From an uncultured Bacilli bacterium (GTDB lineage: Bacteria > Bacillota_I > Bacilli_A > RF39 > UBA660), in assembly GCA_944363715.1 (NCBI GenBank), contig CALVUX010000014.1:1-49617 (forward strand): a DNA stretch of 49,617 nt. The letters run 5' to 3'. The position numbers and the translations under genes are program-made. Below are positions 43,202-49,617 of this stretch, one piece after another. How positions within the stretch are numbered: position 1 is the stretch's first letter; each line of letters starts with the position of its first letter. The notes beneath the pieces are model-generated. The model made no database searches and had not been told where the DNA came from. It saw only the letters and a program-made list of their open reading frames with translations.

Positions 43202-45043
43202 TTACTCATTATTCAAATATTTATTTATAATATTATCTAGAGCTTTACGTTCAATAGGTTTAGATAGGTAACTATCAAATCCTTCACTTAAATATTTCTC
43301 TTCCATGCCTGAAATAGCATTAGCAGTAAGCACTACTACAGGTGTATTAAAATTAGGGTCTTCTTTTAGTTTATGGAATGTTTCTGTTCCACTCATTCTA
43401 GGCATCATATCATCCATAAAGATTAAATCATATTTTATAGATTTAACTTTTTCTAAACAAAGAGCACCACTTTCACAACTATCTACTGTTATTCCATACT
43501 CTTCTAAAAGTCTAGTAGCAACTTTAATATTTAATTTATTATCATCAACTACAAGAACACTTTTACCAATTATGTCCTCATCTTTAGTAAGTTCTTCTCT
43601 ACTTACTTCTATTGTATCTTCAAGTTTTACATCAGATGGTGCAATTTTTTGATCAATTGATACTGTAAATTTACTGCCTTTACCATAGACACTTTGAACA
43701 ACTAATTGTCCGTGCATAAGTTGCACTAACTTCTTAGTAATTGCAAGTCCAAGTCCAGTTCCTTCAATTGTAGTATTGTGATCTTCATCAAGACGTTCAA
43801 ACTTATCAAATAGTTTATCTATCTTATCACGTTTTATTCCAATACCGGTATCTTCAACTGATACTATAAGTCTACAAATATCGCCTTTAATTAAAGAATC
43901 AACTTTAAATATAATATGTCCTTCTTTAGTATACTTTGCAGCATTAGTTAAAATATTAAGGATTACTTGTTTTACTCTTGTATGATCTCCATATAATACT
44001 TTAGGAATAGTCTCATCTATTTTAACAATTAATTCAATAGGTTTCTCCCCTATTCTTACTTTAGTTAAAGTAGTTAAATCATTAAACATCTTATATGGAT
44101 TATAATTATTATTAATTATTTCTAACTTATTAGCTTCGATTTTAGATATATCTAAAACACCATTTACTATTTCAAGTAAACTCTCACTTGCCATCAAAAT
44201 ATCATTAACATCATCTCTTGCTCTTTCTGGTAAATCTTTTTCATCTTTTAAAGCTTCTGCAAAACCAGTAATGGCATTAAGAGGTGTTCTAATTTCATGA
44301 GACATATTAGATAAGAAATCAGTCTTTGCATTATTAGCTTTTTCAGCTTGTGTTTTAGCAAGATTTAATTCAGCAATAAGTTTTATATCAGGATTTTCTA
44401 TTGTAAAGTACATTAAGAAAGTTACAAAAGTTTCCATAGAAGTCATCAATAACACACCTGGATTCAATTTTTGAATTATCATAACTACAGTACCTATACT
44501 TATAAAAGAAAAGATTGGTAAATATTTCTTACTTTTAATTTCTTTATAATTTTTAATCATCATAATTAGCCATAAAAAAATAGCAATTCCTGAAACAACA
44601 TACATAACATTTGCACTTGGACCATAAGAGAAAATAACATTGTTTTCGTTATGATAATATAAAGGTAACACTAAAATTAAAAATAAAATTATGACACTAA
44701 TAACACCAAAAATTTTAGCTATGGTAATATCTTTTTTAGAAATATTATCAAAAGAAACTTTATTAGAAATAACATAAATATAAGCAGTAAATGTTACCAT
44801 GTAAACTAAATAATAAACTATTAAAGATTTTGAAACTATAGCATTAGTAATTGGCAAAGTATCATTAACACCTATAAAGAAATAAGATGACAAAGCTAAA
44901 ATAATACCTATCAAATTTGCTATAATCATTACTCCATATATCTTGTTCTCTAAAGTAGCTAATCTTTTTTTAGAAAAGAATACAGTCGTTAATAAAATAC
45001 TATAAAATAAACTACAAGCAGAAAAAGTAAAACCAATGCTCAT
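43202..45043 (-). CDS. Hybrid sensor histidine kinase with 7TM input domain
   Basis: 613 residues. Six to seven hydrophobic segments fill residues 1-215. HisKA has the phospho-His in NMSHEIRTPLNAITGF (~245). The ATPase domain has NILTNAAKYT, VEDTGIGI, FDKFERLD and GTGLGLAITKKLV. A receiver domain at the C-terminus has LVVDDNKLN, phospho-Asp in LIFMDDMMPRMSG and the SKPI lysine. GGAGG precedes the ATG by 10 bases. It is transcribed with the Hpt-receiver protein. The 7TM region suggests a small-molecule or membrane signal. Confidence 0.92.
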   Translation of the reverse strand: MSIGFTFSACSLFYSILLTTVFFSKKRLATLENKIYGVMIIANLIGIILALSSYFFIGVNDTLPITNAIVSKSLIVYYLVYMVTFTAYIYVISNKVSFDNISKKDITIAKIFGVISVIILFLILVLPLYYHNENNVIFSYGPSANVMYVVSGIAIFLWLIMMIKNYKEIKSKKYLPIFSFISIGTVVMIIQKLNPGVLLMTSMETFVTFLMYFTIENPDIKLIAELNLAKTQAEKANNAKTDFLSNMSHEIRTPLNAITGFAEALKDEKDLPERARDDVNDILMASESLLEIVNGVLDISKIEANKLEIINNNYNPYKMFNDLTTLTKVRIGEKPIELIVKIDETIPKVLYGDHTRVKQVILNILTNAAKYTKEGHIIFKVDSLIKGDICRLIVSVEDTGIGIKRDKIDKLFDKFERLDEDHNTTIEGTGLGLAITKKLVQLMHGQLVVQSVYGKGSKFTVSIDQKIAPSDVKLEDTIEVSREELTKDEDIIGKSVLVVDDNKLNIKVATRLLEEYGITVDSCESGALCLEKVKSIKYDLIFMDDMMPRMSGTETFHKLKEDPNFNTPVVVLTANAISGMEEKYLSEGFDSYLSKPIERKALDNIINKYLNNE

Positions 45044-45077
45044 TATTACAATACCTCCGTTACTATCTTCAATATAG

Positions 45078-45106
45078 ATTATACCACTCTAATAAGATAG
45101 TAGCAA
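45078..45106 (-). promoter_or_regulatory. Promoter of the histidine kinase operon
   Basis: TTGCTA (45101-45106), 17 bases, TATAAT (45078-45083) on the minus strand, about 35 bases before the kinase ATG. Confidence 0.8.
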
Positions 45107-45109
45107 ACA

Positions 45110-45134
45110 AAAAAGTAGACATCGCCTACTTTTT
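45110..45134 (-). terminator. Terminator of the ligase gene
   Basis: AAAAAGTAG/CTACTTTTT, 9 base pairs, loop of 7, followed on the minus strand by TTTG. It contains the TAG stop of the ligase and touches the -35 of the kinase promoter. Confidence 0.8.
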
Positions 45135-47012
45135 AACAAATTTTTTTAAATCTAATAACTCATCTCTATCTATTTCTTTTAACTTTTCCTTATCTACTTT
45201 TAAAACAGGTGTTAAAGGTAAAGTATCATCAAATCTATAATCATAAGCAACATCCCTTTCAGGAAGGTTAGCACTACATAATTCTTTTAATTCGATTTCA
45301 ATTCTGTCCTTACTATCTTTATATTCATCTTCTAATACAACATGAGCTCTTGGATACTCTCCTTGTGGTTCTTCATAATTAGGGTAAGGAATACCAGTAA
45401 CAGAGCAATCTTTTACTGCATAGTGTGAAGATATTATTTCTTCTAGTTCAGATGGAAATACATTATGTCCATCAGGTCTAATAATCATTTCTTTTTTTCT
45501 ATCTAATATAAAGTAATAACCATCTTCATCATAATAAGCATAATCACCAGTATTAACATATTTCAATCCATCAAAATATTTAAACATGCCTTTAGTTGCC
45601 TCTTCATTTTTATAATAGCCATCAAACTGAGTTTCACTATTTACAAATAATAATCCTTTTTGATTAGGCCCTAGTATTTCAAATGTCTTATCATCAACTA
45701 CAAGACCTTTAGTATCACCAATTGCAATACCAACGCTTTGTTCTTTTATATGACCAGGCATGTTAGTATATGAAGCTGGGGTCAATTCACTTAATGAATA
45801 CCCTTGAGTTACCTTTAAACCTATTTTCTCTAGATGTGCGTTAATCTTTCTTTCATGACTTAAGAGCATCTTAGTACCACCAACTGAAACACTTTTAATA
45901 TATTTAGGTGGTGTATCTAATCTTTCATCTTCATCAAAACATAACATTTGAGAAGGAACACCAACTAGATGGTTTATCTTTTTCTTTAAAACAACATCAC
46001 CATATTTATAAGCAGTTATATCTGGAATAACAACATTTTGTATACCTCTACAATAAGCCATATGCATAAATGTCTCCCCATACATAATAAATGGTGGCAT
46101 ACTTAGCATTCTATCTCCAGCTTCTATTGGCATAGTAGTATCATAATAATAATCTCTTACTTTAACATTATAACTTCTACTACTAGTAGGAACAGCTTTA
46201 GGCTTACCAGTAGTACCACTTGTTAATGTTATACTAGCTGGTATATCCTTATCATAAATAGACTCAAAGTCATCAACATCTACAATTTGTTTCTTCTCAT
46301 CTTTCCAGTTAACATATCCTGTACGTGATTTCTTTGAATAATATAAGTTTTTAAGTGCTGTATCCTTTAATTTGGCATAAGCTCTTAAGTTTTTAACAAA
46401 CTGTTTATCTTTAAAAGTTAAGCTATCATACTTTTCTTTTTTCTCATACTCTTCAAGTAATTCATTAACGATTATTTCTTCAAGTTCATCTTCTTTTTTT
46501 AAAGATTGTAACTTTTCTTTTAGTTTATAATAAGCATCTGTTTTCTTTAATTGATCATAACGAAATACTTTACCAAGAATAAACTTCATGGAATCAATTG
46601 GACTAATAACACTAACATGTTCTAATTTGGTTTGATCGATTATTTTATCAACCTTTCCAAAAGCTTGATCTAACATAACTGCCTGTTTGACTTCAGCTAA
46701 ATTTAAAAAATCAGCTATTCTTGATGGATTCGTTCTTGGATCAATTGGGAAAAAAGTAGTACCATTTTTACTTGTTCCGTAAAATGATGCAACTACCTCT
46801 GGAAAAAGTGGTGAAATAACTGCAATGACATCCCCTTTTTTTGCACCATTTTTTCTAAATATCTTAGCAGCATTTTCAATTTCTTCTTTTGCAGAAGAAT
46901 ATGTAATATTCTTTCCAAAATATTCATAAGCATAATGCTTATTACTGTAATTTTTTGTTGACTCTTTAGCATAATCATAAATTGATTGATCTACATTCAT
47001 ATATGGTTTCAT
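45126..47012 (-). CDS. AMP-forming acyl-CoA synthetase/ligase
   Basis: Class I adenylate-forming enzyme of 628 residues. Motifs in order are A3 TLTSGTTGKPKAVP (~265), the substrate-pocket GYSLSELTPAS (~420), A7 VNTGDYAYYDEDGYYFILDR, A8 KKEMIIRPDGHNVFPSELEE, and A10 LPLTPVLKVDKEKL with the catalytic Lys (the usual Gly before it is Leu). An insertion of ~100 residues, Lys/Glu-rich, lies between residues ~150 and 250. The acid substrate (fatty or other carboxylic acid) cannot be inferred. It follows the 62-residue gene by 12 bases in one operon. Confidence 0.9.
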   Translation of the reverse strand: MKPYMNVDQSIYDYAKESTKNYSNKHYAYEYFGKNITYSSAKEEIENAAKIFRKNGAKKGDVIAVISPLFPEVVASFYGTSKNGTTFFPIDPRTNPSRIADFLNLAEVKQAVMLDQAFGKVDKIIDQTKLEHVSVISPIDSMKFILGKVFRYDQLKKTDAYYKLKEKLQSLKKEDELEEIIVNELLEEYEKKEKYDSLTFKDKQFVKNLRAYAKLKDTALKNLYYSKKSRTGYVNWKDEKKQIVDVDDFESIYDKDIPASITLTSGTTGKPKAVPTSSRSYNVKVRDYYYDTTMPIEAGDRMLSMPPFIMYGETFMHMAYCRGIQNVVIPDITAYKYGDVVLKKKINHLVGVPSQMLCFDEDERLDTPPKYIKSVSVGGTKMLLSHERKINAHLEKIGLKVTQGYSLSELTPASYTNMPGHIKEQSVGIAIGDTKGLVVDDKTFEILGPNQKGLLFVNSETQFDGYYKNEEATKGMFKYFDGLKYVNTGDYAYYDEDGYYFILDRKKEMIIRPDGHNVFPSELEEIISSHYAVKDCSVTGIPYPNYEEPQGEYPRAHVVLEDEYKDSKDRIEIELKELCSANLPERDVAYDYRFDDTLPLTPVLKVDKEKLKEIDRDELLDLKKFVKK

Positions 47013-47024
47013 ATAAAATCTCCT

Positions 47025-47213
47025 TTACTTTTTTATCTCTATTTCATCATAAGTATAGGAAGATACTGCATTACCTATTTTTACTTGATAAATAGATCCT
47101 ATTTTCATAACAACAACCCCTGTTATTCCCGTATCTTTAATAACTACTTCGCTACCTATCTCAATATCATCATCTGTTTCATCAAAGCTTGTATTCTTCA
47201 CTATCAAACCCAT
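47025..47213 (-). CDS. Small uncharacterized protein before the ligase
   Basis: 62 residues, acidic start (DETDDDIEIGSEVVIKD) followed by a beta-rich KOW/SH3-like pattern (VVIKDTGITGVVVMKIGSIY). The promoter at 47241-47270 is strong and points to it. A minimal start-stop ATG-TAG at 47218-47223 lies 4 bases before the gene's ATG and takes the best spacing from the AAAGGA site, so reinitiation may control translation. It shares an operon with the ligase. Function unknown. Confidence 0.65.
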   Translation of the reverse strand: MGLIVKNTSFDETDDDIEIGSEVVIKDTGITGVVVMKIGSIYQVKIGNAVSSYTYDEIEIKK

Positions 47214-47240
47214 ATTTCTACATTTTTCCTTTCCAAGTTT

Positions 47241-47270
47241 ATTATAGATAAAATATGTTTAATTTGTCAA
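47241..47270 (-). promoter_or_regulatory. Promoter of the small gene-ligase operon
   Basis: Consensus TTGACA (47265-47270), 18 bases, TATAAT (47241-47246) on the minus strand. Confidence 0.85.
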
Positions 47271-47324
47271 TTGTAACTATATAATTTATTTGTTTTATGT
47301 TACTATTTAGTAAAGGTGATATTA

Positions 47325-47801
47325 ATGGAAAATATTTTAAAAGTCTTAAACGATGAAAATATAGATTATAGGATAATTAAACATAAAAGAGTCTACACTA
47401 TAGAGGAAATTAAAGATATTAATCTTGATAAAGAAGGGCTTATTCCTAAAAATATCTTTTTAAGAAATGCTAATGGTAAAGTCCATTATTTAGTTACTTG
47501 CTCTCCGGATAAGAAAGTAGATATCAAGAGCCTTGCTAGCACTCTAAATAGTACACGTCTTTCTTTTGCAAGTCCTGAAAGATTAAAAAAATACCTAAAT
47601 GTAGAGAAAGGCTCTGTTTCTCCACTAGGCTTTATTTATGATGAAAACTCCGAGATAATTTTTGTCTTTGATAAAGAATTGATTAATAAAACTATTGGTG
47701 TACATCCTAATAGAAACGACTACACTATTTTTATAAAGTTTAATGACTTAGTTAAATTAATAGAAGAACATGGTAATAAGATAATATATTTAGATATATA
47801 A
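47325..47801 (+). CDS. YbaK/ProX-type aminoacyl-tRNA deacylase
   Basis: A 158-residue free-standing editing domain of the YbaK/EbsC-ProX superfamily, which removes wrong amino acids from tRNA (Cys or Ala from tRNA-Pro). The recognisable run is KNIFLRNANGKVHYLVT, DIKSLASTLNSTRLSFAS, the GSVSPLGFIYD glycine loop and GVHPNRNDYTIFI near the end, closest to ProX/PrdX. ATG at 47325 follows AAAGGTG; the upstream Met has no site. Single gene, convergent with the Nudix gene. Confidence 0.87.
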   Translation: MENILKVLNDENIDYRIIKHKRVYTIEEIKDINLDKEGLIPKNIFLRNANGKVHYLVTCSPDKKVDIKSLASTLNSTRLSFASPERLKKYLNVEKGSVSPLGFIYDENSEIIFVFDKELINKTIGVHPNRNDYTIFIKFNDLVKLIEEHGNKIIYLDI

Positions 47802-47803
47802 AA

Positions 47804-47829
47804 AGATAGATACAAAATATATTCTATCT
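47804..47829 (-). terminator. Terminator between YbaK-like and Nudix genes
   Basis: AGATAGA/TCTATCT with a 12-base loop. On the minus strand it is followed by TTTTTATA, so it ends the Nudix transcript; plus-strand termination is less clear. Confidence 0.6.
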
Positions 47830-47893
47830 CAGCTTGTTGACAAACTACTTTTTTGAAAATATTAACATTTTCTGTAAATCTTATAAATTACTA

Positions 47894-48289
47894 CTATATG
47901 TTAGATAATTTTTCTTTTATATAACTATCTAATAAGAGAGAGTCCTTTTTTATCCATTTATAATCACTATGTTCTTCGCTCAATTTAATTTTCAAATTTT
48001 CTTTATTAATATTTACAATAAAATCTATTTCTATATTATGAACTAAATTTCCATTTTTCTGTTTTATTTCATCAGTATAGTGTGTAATTACAGGATTAAA
48101 ATCTTCGCTAAATCCTATTTCTTCCTCAAGTTCTCTTGCTAAGCCTTGCTTTATTGTTTCTCCATCTTCCAAATGACTACCAGGAAATTCCCAAGCCCCT
48201 GGAAACAACATATCATTTTCATTTCTCTTAACTGCTAAAAATAAATCATTATCTTTCAAAATCCCAGTTAATACTATATTTCTTTTCAT
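47894..48289 (-). CDS. Nudix hydrolase (MutT-like)
   Basis: About 131 residues. The Nudix box reads GSHLEDGETIKQGLARELEEEIGF after WEFP; the GxxxxxE spacing is kept as in MutT except that the first glycine of the GG pair is followed by Ser. The catalytic REXXEE core is intact, so it should hydrolyse nucleoside diphosphate derivatives such as 8-oxo-dGTP. ATG at 48289 follows GGGTG; the GTG at 48298 overlaps that site. It is followed by a degenerate 160-base region up to the phosphotransferase remnant. Confidence 0.88.
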   Translation of the reverse strand: MKRNIVLTGILKDNDLFLAVKRNENDMLFPGAWEFPGSHLEDGETIKQGLARELEEEIGFSEDFNPVITHYTDEIKQKNGNLVHNIEIDFIVNINKENLKIKLSEEHSDYKWIKKDSLLLDSYIKEKLSNI

Positions 48290-48462
48290 AAAATTCACCC
48301 ATCTTCTTTTTAAATTATATCACATATATTATCTGAATTATTTACTAATTTATTACCTTTACCATAACTTTTCCGTTGCTAAAATATATAGTATACCCTT
48401 TATTTTCTATACCAATTATCTATTTTTTAAGTCATCATCTATTAAATAACAACCATTAGCTT

Positions 48463-49502
48463 TTAGATATCTGCTTTTATTTTTTTTAATAATTCTTCAG
48501 ATAAAATTTCTGCATTATTATATAAATATTCGCATACCCTCGTTCTAAAACATCCAAAGTTAAACATACTCTTATTATTTCTATCAATTAAAAACTGTTT
48601 ATATCCATAGGTACTATTAAGCAATTGAATCATGTATAAATATGGCATATATTTAATATCACATTTATTTAATTTTACATATTTACAAACTTCCTTTACA
48701 TAATCTATAAAATTATTAATATTAAATTCACCACTTTTACCTTTTTCATCTATATAACTATATGATCTAATAATCTCCCATACTATTGGCATTTTACAGG
48801 CACTTACAAAGTCAATAATTGCATTAATCTTACCATCTTTATAAATAAATTGCATAACATTATAATCACCATGTGTATTTTTGCATGTCAGATTTTTCAT
48901 TTCACTAAAATCATATCTATTGATTATATCATCTAGCATTTTAATTTTATTAATTATATCGTTTTTTATTTTTCTATCAATTTGATTGTTATTATTTAAC
49001 TTCTTTAAAATCTCATAATGTTTCTTTTTACTATTAATAAAACTTTCTTTAGAATACCAAGAGGATAAATCGTTAGTTGGCAAAGTAAATGGATAATCTT
49101 CTAAATCATGTATTATTTTTCCTAAATATGTAGCAGATTCCATTGTTTGTTTATAATTACCATTATTAGGTTCAATTATATATCCATCAATAAACTCTTG
49201 CATAACTATAGTTTTCTTTTTATATATAAAACTATAGTTACCATCAAAGCACTTAATATAAGTTGGAACTTTTAATCCCTTTAAATTTAAATGATTAATA
49301 ACATTAATTTCTTTTTTACCTCTACACCAGTATATATAGATTGAAATTCTTTTAGTATATAATAACTATTATTAGATTTCAGTTTGTAAATATTAGCACT
49401 ACCTCTATTTAGTTTTTCAATATATTCTAATTCTATATTATATACCTTTTTTATTATCTCTTTTATTTCACTAGCATTATTAAATACTGTTTTTTCTAAC
49501 AT
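48463..49502 (-). pseudogene. Frameshifted phosphotransferase (APH/choline kinase fold)
   Basis: Two overlapping pieces of one gene. The N-terminal lobe (MLEKTVF..., YYILKEFQS, 49287-49502) loses frame after LKEFQSIY. The rest continues in another frame (KKEINVINHLNLKG, then MQEFIDGY) and carries the catalytic loop HGDYNVMQFI and the metal-binding IDFVSA. The break falls at a TATATATA tract (49331-49338); removing one TA restores a single frame of about 345 residues. It resembles aminoglycoside/homoserine-type kinases of unknown substrate. It may be a real pseudogene, a slippage-controlled gene or an assembly error. Confidence 0.82.
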
Positions 49503-49558
49503 ATTTTTTGCCACTTCCTATTACAACGATCTTTTTTATTATATGATTAACTTATGAT

Positions 49559-49599
49559 AATGTCTTAAGTGTTAACTTTTGAAAATGTCCTAAAGTTAA
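49559..49599. repeat. Spaced repeats at right edge, IS-end-like
   Basis: AATGTC(T/C)TAA(A)GT occurs at 49559 and 49584, 25 bases apart, in the orientation opposite to the related repeats at the left edge. The pattern of short spaced repeats suggests the start of an insertion sequence beyond the window. Confidence 0.35.
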
Positions 49600-49617
49600 T
49601 ATATAATAAGTCACTTG

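Noticed and set aside
46986-47276. Plus-strand ORF of 96 codons over the small gene before the ligase
   Set aside because: It is antisense to a gene with a consensus promoter and shows no RBS or protein-like composition.
48300-48462. Short frame IENKGYTIYFSNGKVMVKV between the Nudix gene and phosphotransferase
   Set aside because: Only about 24 open codons, no start codon or RBS; it may be a scrap of an older gene but cannot be supported.
1-49617. Mycoplasma-type code (TGA as Trp)
   Set aside because: TGA ends rel, the gene before fic and the prepilin-like gene at the expected positions, and Trp codons are TGG.

Overview
The window is a strongly AT-rich stretch of a Bacillota genome. Gene content points to an uncultured gut member of the Bacilli (RF39- or Erysipelotrichia-like): short AddA and AddB, a bifunctional Rel next to dtd, comN before a fused secDF, an hrcA operon with a CIRCE element, a T-box, and surface proteins with SipW/TasA-type or prepilin-like N-termini. 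TGA is used as a stop (for example at the ends of rel and of the gene before fic) and Trp is TGG, so the code is standard rather than mycoplasma-like. The lineage is an inference. Both ends carry spaced AATGTC-type repeats in inverted orientation that resemble insertion-sequence ends, so the window may be a contig that breaks at a repeated element.

Layout. 1-6.0 kb: an unknown gene and the addBA recombination nuclease. 6.0-7.4 kb: an Rpn-type nuclease with a separately encoded copy of its C-terminal domain and two hairpin repeats. 7.4-9.4 kb: a membrane protein and an HD protein-yceD-rpmF operon; the ribosomal protein L32 has an unusual leader like that of L27. 9.5-15.8 kb: comN-secDF-rel-dtd-AI-2E-family operon. 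15.9-18.1 kb: a large surface protein and an unlisted small gene with a poly-G(10) tract. 18.1-23.0 kb: yigZ, a membrane XRE regulator, cvpA-trxA, rnhC and an HD protein. 23.0-27.5 kb: a T-box (Asn) operon asnB-asnS followed by an unknown gene and a Fic protein. 27.5-30.9 kb: a DinG-like helicase and a decayed paralog that keeps only its iron-sulfur cysteines. 31.0-31.3 kb: a previously unlisted 25-residue membrane peptide with the architecture of a type I toxin-antitoxin locus. 31.3-37.9 kb: the CIRCE-controlled heat-shock operon hrcA-grpE-dnaK-pepF-dnaJ. 38.0-40.1 kb: a two-gene operon for surface proteins with a GC-rich, possibly diversified patch. 40.3 kb: tRNA-Arg(UCU), followed by an orphan gene. 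41.5-49.6 kb: nnrD, a hybrid histidine kinase with its Hpt-receiver partner, an adenylate-forming ligase, a YbaK-family deacylase, a Nudix hydrolase and a frameshifted phosphotransferase.

Genes are tightly packed. Many overlap by 4-8 bases, most have clear AAGGAGG-like ribosome binding sites, and terminator stems often include the stop codon itself. Most annotated starts here were moved to the Met that has the ribosome binding site. No CRISPR array, rRNA, prophage or reverse transcriptase was seen. The best candidates for new biology are the type I toxin locus (about 31.0-31.3 kb), the L32 leader, the stand-alone Rpn C-terminal unit, the poly-G switched small gene and the dead helicase paralog.
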